Assembly (NCBI RefSeq): GCF_029433335.1
Contig: NZ_JAQTHX010000001.1
Span: 186,001-250,000 of the forward strand
Reading direction: 5' to 3'
Length of the DNA stretch: 64,000 nucleotides
Source of the DNA: Bifidobacterium sp. ESL0745
Lineage (GTDB): Bacteria > Actinomycetota > Actinomycetes > Actinomycetales > Bifidobacteriaceae
The position numbers and the translations under genes were made by a program. This document shows, one piece after another, positions 1 to 8,740 of this stretch (positions are counted from its first letter, which is position 1; every line of letters starts with the position of its first letter). Under the pieces are notes generated by a model, which was not told the DNA's origin, made no database searches, and worked only from the letters and a program-made list of their open reading frames with translations.

Positions 1-1
1 C

Positions 2-1093
2 ATCGCCAGACGCAATCTGCTTGCCGAAATCAACTGGTCGAAGGTTTCGCTGATCGCTCCGGAAGATTACCAGCGCGTGTGCGCAGCCACCCATCGCGTG
101 TCGCCCGCCGAGCTCGATCCGCAACGTTTCGCCGATGTCTACACGGCCTACGAGCAGGAAAAGACCTCACGTGGACAGATGGATTTCAACGATATTCTTT
201 TGCTGGCCTGTCATGTGCTTGAGTCCTACGACGAACAGGCCGCACAAATCCGCCAATCGATCGGCTGGCTCACCGTTGACGAGTACCAGGACGTCTCGCC
301 GCTGCAGCACCGTCTTATGGACCTATGGCTGGGGGACAACCGCAACGTGTGCGTGGTGGGGGACCCGGCGCAGACCATCTATTCGTTTGCAGGGGCATCG
401 AGCTACGATTTGCTGAACTTCGCCGACGAATTTGGCAGTCTCACCGCCGATATCAACCTCAATGTCGATTACCGTTCCACGCCTCAGGTCGTCTCGGCGG
501 CCAACCGTGTGCTCGCCGCTGCTCCCGATCGTGACCACTACCTGCGATTGGTGTCTGCAAGGGAAAAAAACGAAGGCATGCGTGTAGTGAAAACCGCATA
601 TGAGGATGATGGTCAGGAAGCTCAGGGCGTAGCCAGGCGCATCGCACAATTTATCGCGGAAGGGGCAAAACCATCGCAATGTGCTATTCTGACACGCCTT
701 AACGCGCAGCAGCAAGTGTTCTGCAAGGCTTTGAAAGCGCAAGGCATTCCTTATCGGACGCGCCGCGATGCTGGTATCGAGGACTCCGTGCTTGAAGACG
801 GCAACGAGGGCAGGCGCGAAGCGTTGCAGATACTGGCCAGCCGCCATGAATCAGGGGTTATGGTTTCTTCGATTCATGCCGCCAAAGGCCTGGAATTCAA
901 ACATGTCTTCGTTGTCGGTTGTTCCGAAGGACTGCTGCCGTATGGCTCACCGGCGCCAGGAGATGCGCTGGAGGAAGAGCGACGGCTTTTTTATGTCGCG
1001 GTCACGCGTGCCGAGGATTCACTGCATCTTTCCTTTGCGCGCAGCAAGGACGGTGCATCGAGTTTTTCACGCACTCCGAGCCGTTTCTGGTAA
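2..1093 (+). CDS. UvrD/PcrA-type ATP-dependent DNA helicase, C-terminal part (5' cut by window)
   Basis: Superfamily 1 helicase that unwinds DNA with 3'-5' polarity in repair. The reading frame is open from base 2, so the start and Walker A lie outside the window; the first in-window Met is at 77. Visible motifs in order: motif II DEYQD (about base 278), motif III GDPAQTIYSFAGAS (about 358), motif IV around NVDYRST, motif V SSIHAAKGLEFKHVFVVG (about 870) and motif VI EEERRLFYVAVTRAED (about 975). The protein ends about 25 residues after motif VI, so no long C-terminal extension or HRDC domain is present; a UvrD2-like short helicase fits. No terminator with a U-tract follows. The family call is firm; which UvrD paralogue it is remains uncertain. 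Confidence 0.9.
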   Translation: MARRNLLAEINWSKVSLIAPEDYQRVCAATHRVSPAELDPQRFADVYTAYEQEKTSRGQMDFNDILLLACHVLESYDEQAAQIRQSIGWLTVDEYQDVSPLQHRLMDLWLGDNRNVCVVGDPAQTIYSFAGASSYDLLNFADEFGSLTADINLNVDYRSTPQVVSAANRVLAAAPDRDHYLRLVSAREKNEGMRVVKTAYEDDGQEAQGVARRIAQFIAEGAKPSQCAILTRLNAQQQVFCKALKAQGIPYRTRRDAGIEDSVLEDGNEGRREALQILASRHESGVMVSSIHAAKGLEFKHVFVVGCSEGLLPYGSPAPGDALEEERRLFYVAVTRAEDSLHLSFARSKDGASSFSRTPSRFW

Positions 1094-1449
1094 ATTCAGA
1101 GGGATTCCCGTCTAACACAACGAGAATCCACGTTCTTGCTGTGTTATGGGCAGAGCTGAATAAATAAGGCAATGGGAACTGCGGCTCAATACAGTTTTAG
1201 AGGTACATCTCCTACGATAATGCCTCTAAAACCGGTAGAACATGGAACGAAGGACCAAGGAAGAGTCGCAACATAGATTTGGAATTCCTCGATTTTGCAA
1301 TGTTCAAGATCTCTGAATCCGTTTAAGCGTGCGTGACACATGTTTCCCGGCATTGGTGTCACAAATTTGGACGAGGGCCATGATTGCAGTTGACAATTAT
1401 GCCCCTCGCTCTGTTCGGCGGTCTATATGCCGTCGAACAGGCTCACTTG
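1094..1449. other. Intergenic region between convergent helicase and DUF2342 genes, with a hairpin
   Basis: 356 bases without a convincing gene. It holds a perfect 10-bp inverted repeat (GTTTTAGAGG at 1194-1203, its complement at 1223-1232, 19-base loop). Since it lies between convergent genes it could end transcription from either side, though neither arm is followed by a clear T-run. Nothing else was recognised. Confidence 0.5.
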
Positions 1450-3090
1450 TTATCGCTGGTTCCCGGTTTTGCCGTCGTCATCAGAATTGTCGCCATCACC
1501 CGGTTTTTCCGACTTGTCAGATGGTGATGGACCGTTGCTGTCACCATTATCGCCGTCGTCTTTGCCTGCGGCATTCCCGTCGTTGCCGTTATCGCCTTGG
1601 GCATCAAGCAGTTTTTCGAGTTCGGCGTCCCAGTCGATGCCGGGTTTGGAAGTTGGTGAATCGTTGGAATCATGGGAATCAGCGGACGTAGCGGTGATGT
1701 TCGCATCAGGGTTTGTGCTACTGTCCGATTCGACGGTTTGCGTCCCGGCGATTTCGGCATTGTCTTTATCGGTATCCGGCAGCTTCGGCAGGAGGTCAGG
1801 GTGCGACCACATTCCGTCACGGGCCTTGTCGCCCTGTTCGGCGCCGATCTTCTCCCAGAGATCAGCCGCTTCGCGCATGCGCTTGGGGCGCAGTTCCATT
1901 CCCAGAAGGCTTTCGAACGTGCGTTCCGCAGGTCCGCCGACAGCACGCTCGCGACGCACCATTTCACGTAGCTGCTCGATATGCGGGATATGGGCCATAC
2001 CGGACTTCCACGTCACCGCATCGACCCAGCCTTCCACCAGTGCCAGCAGCGTTTCCAGGCTTTCCAACGCTTCCTTCTGCTCCGGTGTATCGGAAATACC
2101 CACTTTGGTCAGGTCCACAGCTCCGGAAATGGAATCGGGGTCCATCGAGGTGGCTTCGCGCAGCTGTTCCTCCATGGCATCCAGATCGATGTTGATGCCA
2201 CGCGCATACTTGCCGATCAGTGCCTCGAAACGGGGCATCAGCCACGGAACGTGTGCAAAGAGGCGAGCGTGTGCCACTTCCTCAAGCGCCAAAAAGGCAA
2301 GCACTTCCGATTGGTCGATTTCCAATGTCTTGGCATATTCGATTGAATTCTGGGCGATGAGTGCGCCTGCCGGATTCTTCTGCAGGGCTATGCCCTGGTC
2401 GAAGCTGCCGCGTACTTCGTGCGAAAGCTGGCCCGCTGCATGTCCAAGTTGTGTCGAGAAGGCGGTGTTGCCGAGAATTTTGATGAGATTGGCCGGATCT
2501 TTCATATTTTCGGGAATCGGCACGGGAATCGGGCCGGCGAAGACCCCTGCGATCTCGCCGTCACCAAAGGCATCGCCGAACCGTTCCGAAACCACGTTCG
2601 AAAGTGCATTGCTCATGGATTGTTCGACCGGGCTGGCGAACTTCGCCCAGGAATCAACGGTCGCGTTGACCCAGTCGGCACGGGTGAAGACCTGAGGTTC
2701 GCCGGGGGCCGGGTCGATGTCGCAGGCAGTGTCAAGCCAAAGATTCGCCTCACTCATCGCACGTCGCACGGCTTCGCCCTCCGAGGCGGTCACGGTCTGC
2801 TCGCTGCCTTCGTCGTTCGCGATGGCTAGCGCCAACGACGTCGCCAGCCTCACGTTGACTGGCCCCTGGTCCGCGCTCTGCTGCATGTCTCCCATCGTGT
2901 TGAGGCCGCTGGAGGCGAATGCGCCCATCAACGCCTTTACTTCTGAGGGTTTGGGCAGCTTGGACGGATCCTGTCCCATGAGCTGGTCCTTGACGGAGTC
3001 GGGTAGGGCACTTAGCTGTTGAAAGGCCATGTCGCCCTGAATCTGACCGAAGCAATCGATCAACCATTGGTGAATCGCGTTTTCGTCCAT
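1450..3090 (-). CDS. DUF2342 zincin-like protein (annotated widely as zinc-dependent metalloprotease)
   Basis: 546-residue cytosolic protein of the actinobacterial DUF2342 family, which has a metalloprotease-like fold but no settled function. Seen: conserved blocks such as GQLSHEVRGSFDQGIAL (about residues 218-234) and NSIEYAKTLEIDQSEVLAFLALEEVAHARLFAHVPWL (about 248-284). The zincin helix reads EEVAH, so the first metal His of HExxH is replaced by Glu and only the second His is present. The C-terminal 120 residues are a low-complexity acidic Asp/Asn/Ser/Gly tail (repeated D-N-G-D) ending at GKTGNQR. The start ATG at 3090 is preceded on the minus strand by AAAGGACGAT, a fair ribosome binding site. 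It is convergent with the helicase and divergent from the Lon-like protease. The family is sure; protease activity is doubtful. Confidence 0.85.
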   Translation of the reverse strand: MDENAIHQWLIDCFGQIQGDMAFQQLSALPDSVKDQLMGQDPSKLPKPSEVKALMGAFASSGLNTMGDMQQSADQGPVNVRLATSLALAIANDEGSEQTVTASEGEAVRRAMSEANLWLDTACDIDPAPGEPQVFTRADWVNATVDSWAKFASPVEQSMSNALSNVVSERFGDAFGDGEIAGVFAGPIPVPIPENMKDPANLIKILGNTAFSTQLGHAAGQLSHEVRGSFDQGIALQKNPAGALIAQNSIEYAKTLEIDQSEVLAFLALEEVAHARLFAHVPWLMPRFEALIGKYARGINIDLDAMEEQLREATSMDPDSISGAVDLTKVGISDTPEQKEALESLETLLALVEGWVDAVTWKSGMAHIPHIEQLREMVRRERAVGGPAERTFESLLGMELRPKRMREAADLWEKIGAEQGDKARDGMWSHPDLLPKLPDTDKDNAEIAGTQTVESDSSTNPDANITATSADSHDSNDSPTSKPGIDWDAELEKLLDAQGDNGNDGNAAGKDDGDNGDSNGPSPSDKSEKPGDGDNSDDDGKTGNQR

Positions 3091-3294
3091 CGGTATCGTC
3101 CTTTATCTTAAAAGTTCCTCAAGTAATATACAGACCCTATATTGCTTCCATATTATGGTCTTCCATGGTCTTCTCCACGCTTTCTTACGCTAGCGATGAG
3201 ATTGCGGGCAAGTCGGGAATAGACGCTGTTTTGTCGGGGTTTGTCACCGTTTTCTTGTGCATTGAGTCTGGGCAAAGCAGCATACTGGTACATT

Positions 3295-4359
3295 ATGGCA
3301 CGCAGTAATCAGGATCAATCCCATTCCACCAATCAAACGTTGTCGGATTTGCAGGCTGACTGGGGTGGAAAGGATACGTCGTCCCGGGGTCAGAACGATT
3401 TCGATCGCATCATCGCCTCGTCTTCATCGTGCACTGGCGTTGTGGCATCAGTGGCGGATGTCGATTCTCGTGATGGTGACCCAGACTTTGTCGAAAGGTC
3501 ACCAGCCGATCAGATGACGGATTCCCGTTATGGCCAGTCGGGGCCTTGGCAGCGTTTCACCCATTATTTTTCGGGCCGCTCTGTCCGCTATTTTGCCGGA
3601 TTGATCTGTGCGGTGTTGTGTTTTTTGATTCTTCTTCTTCCCAGCCCCTATGTCATCGAGACGCCAGGTCCCACCCAGGACGTATTGGCAAGCGTGGATG
3701 GCAAACCGGTTATCGCCATCAGTGATGCGACTACGCATAAAAGCAAGGGCAAACTCCTGTTGCTCACCGTCAATGCGCAAGGTGTCCCCGGCTCGCCTGC
3801 AAATGGTGTCCAGACCCTGATTGCGTGGTTCGATCCGCAGCAACAGGTCATGCCCAGTGAAGCGGTGTTCCCGGTCGGTCAAAGCGCGGGTGATTATAAG
3901 AAAACCTCCGCCAAGGAAATGACCGGTTCTCAGGATTCTGCGACCACGGCGTCGCTCGCTTTCGCTCGCAAGCACAAGATCGCAGGGGCGGACAGCGCCA
4001 AGGTCAAAATGCACGTCGAAGACATTGGGGGTCCCTCGGCCGGTCTGATGTATGCGCTGGGTGTCATCGACAAGCTCACCACACAGGATGAAACGGGTGG
4101 CAAGACGATAGCGGGCACCGGCACCATTGACGACAACGGCAAGATCGGCAAGATCGGCGGCATCCAGTTGAAGATGCTGGGGGCCAAACGCGATGGAGTC
4201 ACCTATTTTCTGGCTCCGGCCGACAATTGCAGCGAGGTCGTAGGCCATGTGCCCAGCGGTTTGCGTGATGTCAAAGTTTCGACGTTGGATGAGGCCTATC
4301 GAGCGTTGGTCGCCATTGGGCAGAACAAGGCCGAAGATCTGCCACATTGCACGGCCTGA
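3295..4359 (+). CDS. Membrane-anchored Lon-like serine protease (YlbL family), PDZ-poor form
   Basis: Predicted membrane protein with the Lon proteolytic domain outside the membrane. A hydrophilic N-terminus of about 95 residues precedes one membrane segment (AGLICAVLCFLILLLPS, about residues 102-118), then PGPTQDVL, an extracellular region and the Lon domain. The catalytic Ser sits in DIGGPSAGLMYAL and the partner Lys in GTGTIDDNGKIGKIGGIQLKM. Actinobacterial relatives usually carry a PDZ domain between SQDSATTASLAF and the GGPSAG block. Here these are only about 25 residues apart, so the PDZ appears missing. ATG 3295 is preferred over 3241 because the extra 18 residues look non-coding; no Shine-Dalgarno is seen, so translation may be leaderless. 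The upstream DUF2342 gene is divergent. Confidence 0.85.
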   Translation: MARSNQDQSHSTNQTLSDLQADWGGKDTSSRGQNDFDRIIASSSSCTGVVASVADVDSRDGDPDFVERSPADQMTDSRYGQSGPWQRFTHYFSGRSVRYFAGLICAVLCFLILLLPSPYVIETPGPTQDVLASVDGKPVIAISDATTHKSKGKLLLLTVNAQGVPGSPANGVQTLIAWFDPQQQVMPSEAVFPVGQSAGDYKKTSAKEMTGSQDSATTASLAFARKHKIAGADSAKVKMHVEDIGGPSAGLMYALGVIDKLTTQDETGGKTIAGTGTIDDNGKIGKIGGIQLKMLGAKRDGVTYFLAPADNCSEVVGHVPSGLRDVKVSTLDEAYRALVAIGQNKAEDLPHCTA

Positions 4360-4552
4360 TAAATCCCCAGCGTGCCCCTGCCTAAGATGTGATCGTCAGG
4401 CGTATCATGCTTTTTCAGTTGTCATCGTAAAACCGGCTCACGGTTGGAACATAGCCCGTAAAAGTGAGAATCGTAAGCAGTCACTTGTTTGATATTGCCC
4501 GCAATGTGGATATGTCTCGACGTGTCTGCGTGTACTGTTCCCCTATCTTTGC

Positions 4553-4565
4553 TATATTGGAAGGG
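4553..4565 (+). promoter_or_regulatory. Possible -10 box giving a leaderless DUF3052 mRNA
   Basis: TATATT at 4553-4558 lies 6 bases before the GTG at 4565, which is the spacing expected when transcription begins at the start codon. No -35 matching the consensus and no proper Shine-Dalgarno were seen, so this is only suggestive. Confidence 0.35.
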
Positions 4566-4981
4566 TGAATGAAACGGCATCAAAAAACGCTGAAGAGTTC
4601 GGTTTCCGCAAGGGCGACATCATCCAGGAATGGTTGTGGGATGACGACGTGAGTGAATCCACTCGTGAGAAAATCATGGATCTGACCGGTCAGGATCTGG
4701 TTGACGAGGATTATGATTCTGCTGTTGATGGCGTCATCATCTGGTGGCGAGATGGTGATGATGAAGACGCCTTGGCCGATACCATCATGGACGCCTATGG
4801 TGTGATTGGCGAGGATGGCCCTCTTTGGATCCTTACCCCCAAGCCCGGTCGTCCGGGAGCTCCCGCCTCCAACACGGTGCAGTCTGCCGCCAAGACCGCG
4901 GGCATGAACGCAGCCACCCCGTTGACGGTTTCCGATGATTGGAACGGCATCCGTCTTCGAGCTTTTGGCAAAGGGCGCTGA
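4565..4981 (+). CDS. DUF3052 family protein
   Basis: 138-residue acidic cytosolic protein of the actinobacterial DUF3052 family, function unknown. Characteristic blocks: GFRKGDIIQEWLWDDDVSES (residues 13-32), DGVIIWWRDGDDEDALADTIMDA (about 56-78) and GPLWILTPKPGRPG (about 85-98), followed by a short variable linker and VSDDWNGIRLRAFGKGR. Length matches the family. The start is GTG 4565, because the alignment of conserved blocks leaves little room for another; GGAAGG directly upstream is too close to serve as a normal ribosome binding site. It stands alone between the Lon-like protease and the convergent glyA. Confidence 0.85.
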   Translation: MNETASKNAEEFGFRKGDIIQEWLWDDDVSESTREKIMDLTGQDLVDEDYDSAVDGVIIWWRDGDDEDALADTIMDAYGVIGEDGPLWILTPKPGRPGAPASNTVQSAAKTAGMNAATPLTVSDDWNGIRLRAFGKGR

Positions 4982-5102
4982 AATAGCGGTTTCTGCGCGT
5001 TTTCGCTTCGAATCGCGGTAATAAAACGTAAGAACGTCGGAAGACTCCATTAATTTGTCGTTGGTGGAGGCTTTCTCGTTTTATGGCCTGAATGTGTTAT
5101 TT

Positions 5103-5158
5103 GGTATTGTTCTTTAGCAGTGTGGCAATGGTTGTTTGCAATGCCCAAGAACAATACC
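5103..5158. other. Stem-loop with perfect 12-bp stem
   Basis: GGTATTGTTCTT at 5103-5114 is exactly complementary to 5147-5158. The enclosed 32 bases can form a small inner hairpin (GGCA 5123-5126 with TGCC 5142-5145). It lies between DUF3052 and the glyA terminator. No T-run follows either arm, so it is not a typical intrinsic terminator; a small RNA or bidirectional stop is possible. Confidence 0.45.
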
Positions 5159-5214
5159 GTTCGGGGACATACAGGCATGCTATGGATCTGGGACTGCAGG
5201 GTTTTGCAGATTCA

Positions 5215-5256
5215 TGAAAACGCCTCCGTCGGCAATGAGCCGGTGGAGGCGTTTCA
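5215..5256 (-). terminator. Intrinsic terminator of glyA
   Basis: AAACGCCTCC (5218-5227) pairs with GGAGGCGTTT (5245-5254), with further pairing of CGG/CCG inside. Read on the minus strand the stem ends in GTTTTC, giving a short T-run, and it lies just past the glyA stop. Confidence 0.75.
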
Positions 5257-5277
5257 CTATCGGATGTCGGTGGCGGC

Positions 5278-6597
5278 CTAGAGGCCTGGATACAGCGGGA
5301 AGTCCTCGGTCAGCTTGGTGACCCGGGCATGCAGCGCTTCTACGTCCGCGTCCTTACCGGCGGCCAGGGCAGTGCCGATGATGTCGGCAACCTCTTCATA
5401 CTGCGGTGCGGCGAAGCCGCGGGTTGCCAGGGCCGAAGTGCCGATACGCAGGCCGGAAGCCACAGAAGCCGGGCGAGGGTCGAACGGGACGGTGTTGCGG
5501 TTGACGGTGATGCCGCATTGGGCCAGCAGGTTCTCACCCGTCAGGCCGTCCATCTCGCTGTTGCGCAAATCGACCATCACCAGATGCACGTCGGTGCCGC
5601 CGGTCAGGACGGTGATTCCCCGGGCTTTGACATCGTCGGCGTTGAGGCGGTCGGCAAGAATCTTCGCGCCTTCCAGCGTGCGCTCCATACGATGCTTGAA
5701 CGCTTCGGTGCCGGCGACCTTGAAAGCCACGGCCTTGGCGGCGATGATATGCATCAGCGGTCCGCCCTGCTGGCCGGGGAAGACGGCGGAATTGATTTTC
5801 TTGCCGTATTCCTTCTTGGCCAGGATAAAACCGGAACGCGGCCCACCCAGCGTCTTGTGCGCGGTCGAGGAGACGACGTCGGCGTAGGGGACCGGGCTCG
5901 GGTGCAGGCCCGCGGCCACCATGCCGGCGAAGTGGGCCATGTCGACCCAGAATTTCGCACCGACCTCGTCGGCGATCTCCTTCATCGCCTTGAAGTCCTC
6001 AATGCGTGGGTAGGCGCTCCAGCCGCCGATAATGAGCTGCGGATGAACCTCGAGTGCACGCTGGCGTACGATTTCCGGATCGATGAGGAAAGTGTCGGGA
6101 TTCACGCCGTAGGATTCGGCATGGTAGAACTTTCCGGAGAAGTTCATCTTGGTGCCATGGGTCAGATGGCCGCCATGGTCCAGCGCCAGTCCGAGCACGG
6201 TGTCGCCCGGCTTGATGAGCGCCTGATAGACGGCAGCGTTGGCTTGCGCGCCGGAATGGGGCTGCACGTTGGCGAATTCCGCTCCGAACAGTTCCTTGGC
6301 ACGGTTGCGGGCGATGGTCTCGATGCCGTCGACGAACTCGCAGCCGCCGTAATAGCGGCGTCCGGGATAGCCTTCCGCATATTTGTTGGTCAATACAGAA
6401 CCTTGCGCGTCCAGGACGGCGCGGGGCACGAAGTTTTCGGAAGCGATCATCTCAAGACCGTTCTGCTGGCGTTTGAGTTCGTCTTGGATCAGCGACGAGA
6501 TTTCGGGGTCCGCTTGTGCGATGGGTGCATTGAACACGTCCGACGAACTCTGCACGATTGCAGGGTTGGATGTGTCGGCTTCATATGGTTCAGCCAT
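5278..6597 (-). CDS. glyA: Serine hydroxymethyltransferase
   Basis: Cytosolic PLP enzyme that interconverts serine and glycine with tetrahydrofolate, feeding one-carbon metabolism. 439 residues. Conserved blocks: [18 protein letters not shown] (about 40-57), [15 protein letters not shown] (about 71-85), the region [24 protein letters not shown], and the PLP-lysine motif [14 protein letters not shown] (about 245-258). The N-terminus carries about 25 extra residues before the usual fold start, including a Ser/Asp-rich stretch. The start ATG at 6597 is preceded on the minus strand by AAAGGAG at good spacing. A terminator follows and the tRNA-Val gene lies upstream in the same direction. Confidence 0.97.
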   Translation of the reverse strand: MAEPYEADTSNPAIVQSSSDVFNAPIAQADPEISSLIQDELKRQQNGLEMIASENFVPRAVLDAQGSVLTNKYAEGYPGRRYYGGCEFVDGIETIARNRAKELFGAEFANVQPHSGAQANAAVYQALIKPGDTVLGLALDHGGHLTHGTKMNFSGKFYHAESYGVNPDTFLIDPEIVRQRALEVHPQLIIGGWSAYPRIEDFKAMKEIADEVGAKFWVDMAHFAGMVAAGLHPSPVPYADVVSSTAHKTLGGPRSGFILAKKEYGKKINSAVFPGQQGGPLMHIIAAKAVAFKVAGTEAFKHRMERTLEGAKILADRLNADDVKARGITVLTGGTDVHLVMVDLRNSEMDGLTGENLLAQCGITVNRNTVPFDPRPASVASGLRIGTSALATRGFAAPQYEEVADIIGTALAAGKDADVEALHARVTKLTEDFPLYPGL

Positions 6598-6918
6598 TTC
6601 GAACTCCTTTAATACTCGTGGACTGCCGCGAATGTGGCAGATTGCTTCCGCCTGGTTTCTCCGTTAAGAAAAATAGGATTTGACGGATTGATGCGGTCAA
6701 GAGGATTGTCTCTCTGCCGCACATAGTCATTATGCCAGAAGAATGCCGGAATCTGCCCGATTTGTTCCTTTTTTGGACAAAATCCTATTGCAAGAATTGA
6801 TAAGCGGTTATAAGTAGTGAGTTTGGGACGGGTGATTTGGCATTTGAGTTTAAAAATATTGAAATAACTGATCTCGGCATCGGAAATATCGAAAGTGACT
6901 GCAGTATGCATTGTCAGG
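6598..6918. other. glyA upstream region
   Basis: 321 bases between glyA and the tRNA-Val gene, both on the minus strand. It must hold the glyA leader. The ribosome binding site is next to the start, but no clear promoter hexamers or riboswitch fold were recognised. AT content rises towards the tRNA side. Confidence 0.4.
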
Positions 6919-6992
6919 TGGGCAATAAGGGATTCGAACCCCTGACATCCACCGTGTAAAGGTGGCGCTCTAACCAACTGAGCTAATTGCCC
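6919..6992 (-). tRNA. tRNA-Val (anticodon TAC)
   Basis: On the minus strand a full cloverleaf can be read. The acceptor stem GGGCAAT pairs with ATTGCCC, the D-arm is TAGCTCAGTTGGTTAGAGC, the anticodon stem CCACC/GGTGG encloses loop TTTACAC (anticodon TAC, reads GUA), and the T-arm is CAGGGGTTCGAATCCCT. The 3' CCA is not encoded. Length is 74 with the discriminator base. Confidence 0.95.
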
Positions 6993-7396
6993 GTAACTGG
7001 GAACAGTTTAGCGCAATGCTTGCCCAGGGAGTGTCGCCAATATTCAAGATGATTTGTTATACAACGGTTGAAAGCGGATACTCTTTTGTTTTACACGAAA
7101 GCTTTGCCGTATAAATTGAAGCCGTTAGCGGGCTTTGATGGCGTTGCTTATGGAACAAGGAAAGTAAAGTTTGGACGTGGCTGTAATGCCTTGTAAACAA
7201 AGGGATGGGTTTTATTCTGGGTGTTTGAGACTATTTCTTGAAGATATGTCTCAATAGTCGAATTGGCCAAATTCGTCAAGTAATATTAAACTGTGTATGC
7301 ATAACGTTTGCGATATTTAAGTGAAATTGGAGCACCGCGTCGTAACGGCCACGTATACTGGCATAGTTGCGTAGATCACCTCAGGAGGCAGAACTG
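6993..7396. other. AT-rich intergenic region, possible promoter for the DivIVA-repeat gene
   Basis: About 400 AT-rich bases between the divergent tRNA-Val and the DivIVA-repeat gene. TATACT at 7354-7359 is a possible -10 element about 38 bases before the start at 7397, but no good -35 was found at 16-18 bases. No gene was recognised here. Confidence 0.4.
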
Positions 7397-8698
7397 ATGG
7401 CTGAACAGTCCGAGAACAACCAAGACTCGACGGGAATTGAATATGCGGGGAAGCATAAGTGGGGTTATGACGTTGACCAGGTGAATGATTTCCTCGACCG
7501 TGCTCATCAGCTGTATGACAGGAATGATGGTGAGCTTACGCAGCAGGATATTCAGAGCGCGGCGTTTACGTTTACCAAGGGTGGATACGTCATCGCCGAA
7601 GTGGACGCTGCCTTGGCGCGTCTCGAACATGCAGTGGTGGATAAGGAGACCGCTCGCCAGATCGCAGGGAATGGCAATGTGGCGTGGCAGGCCCGCACCC
7701 AGCAGCTGTACAACATGGTGAGCAATCATGCCAGGCGCCACGACGCGGAACGCTTCATGCGTGGTGCCAGGAAGCGTCCCTCATATGACATCAAGCAGGT
7801 CGATCGCCTCATCGATCAGATTGTCACCAAGGTTTCGGATGAATTGGGTATCGAATCGATGAGCCGTGACGATGCCAAGGATCTTGCCGATCTCAATTCG
7901 AGCAGTGTCGCCAATGTGATCTTCACTCAGCGTAAGGGTGACCGTGGCTATGACGAGCGTCAGGTCGACTATTATCTCGATGCCTGCGTTCAGCTGCTCA
8001 GCCGCATCGAGTCCTATGCGCGTATTAGCGATTACAACCAAAAGAACGGTTATGCTGTCGCTCAACCGATGACGGTTCCTGTGGCTGTGCCCCAGTCGGG
8101 GCACACTGTTGGTGCTGCAGCCGGTACGGTTCCGGTGAGCCCGTTGATTGATGACGGCGCTGCGACCGCATTGTCGAATTCTGCAATCCCGACTTCTGTA
8201 CCTCCGGCTCCCGCTTTTGAGCCCGCAAACGCTGCCGCGTCATCGACGTCCTTTGACCCGTTCGGGCAGGGCACCCAGCAGTCGCCGACGACAGAAGCCA
8301 GTGTCGCTTCATCTCCGAGCTTCGATTTCAACACGATGACCTCCGGTGCCGCGGCTCCGGTGATTCCGGATATGCCTGCCGGTTCGGGTACTTCAAGCAG
8401 TGTCTCCTCGCCGGTTCAAAACGCAACAACCGGGACTGATACCAGTTCCTCGCTGGCCGCTTTGGCGAATATGGCCAATGCCACTCAGGGTTACGTTTCT
8501 CAAAGCGAAACCGAAGTGTTCACTCCTCAGGTTCCTGCAATCAATACCCAGACGTCACAGAACACCGGTAATCAAAGCAACGACAACAATGGTTTCACCT
8601 CGCCATTGTCCTCTGGCAACGCCGATACCGACATTCCGGATATTTCCTTCCCTGATTTCGGCAGTGCGATTGGTACCGATCAGAAGACCGGTGAGTAA
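7397..8698 (+). CDS. DivIVA-domain repeat protein
   Basis: 433 residues with three DivIVA-like N-terminal motifs instead of one: KHKWGYDVDQVNDFLDRA (about residues 18-35), PSYDIKQVDRLIDQI (about 124-138) and RGYDERQVDYYLDA (about 182-195). The middle-to-end part (about 215-433) is low-complexity Ser/Thr/Ala/Pro/Asn, ending DIPDISFPDFGSAIGTDQKTGE. DivIVA motifs bind curved membrane at poles and septa; this protein lacks the long coiled coil of true DivIVA, so a role at the cell envelope is inferred only. Start ATG 7397 is chosen because AGGAGG (7383-7388) precedes it at the right distance; an in-frame upstream start at 7367 would place that site inside the gene. The next gene begins 42 bases downstream. 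Confidence 0.75.
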   Translation: MAEQSENNQDSTGIEYAGKHKWGYDVDQVNDFLDRAHQLYDRNDGELTQQDIQSAAFTFTKGGYVIAEVDAALARLEHAVVDKETARQIAGNGNVAWQARTQQLYNMVSNHARRHDAERFMRGARKRPSYDIKQVDRLIDQIVTKVSDELGIESMSRDDAKDLADLNSSSVANVIFTQRKGDRGYDERQVDYYLDACVQLLSRIESYARISDYNQKNGYAVAQPMTVPVAVPQSGHTVGAAAGTVPVSPLIDDGAATALSNSAIPTSVPPAPAFEPANAAASSTSFDPFGQGTQQSPTTEASVASSPSFDFNTMTSGAAAPVIPDMPAGSGTSSSVSSPVQNATTGTDTSSSLAALANMANATQGYVSQSETEVFTPQVPAINTQTSQNTGNQSNDNNGFTSPLSSGNADTDIPDISFPDFGSAIGTDQKTGE

Positions 8699-8740
8699 TC
8701 CTTCAACCAAGGGCTTACGCTGTGCCGTGGGTCGTTTATC

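Noticed and set aside
1427..2695. 422-codon plus-strand frame opposite the DUF2342 gene
   Set aside because: Ser/Pro/Arg-rich shadow; the minus-strand frame carries the conserved family blocks.
6609..6977. 122-codon minus-strand frame overlapping tRNA-Val
   Set aside because: Its beginning is the tRNA itself read as protein, and the rest is AT-rich leader sequence.
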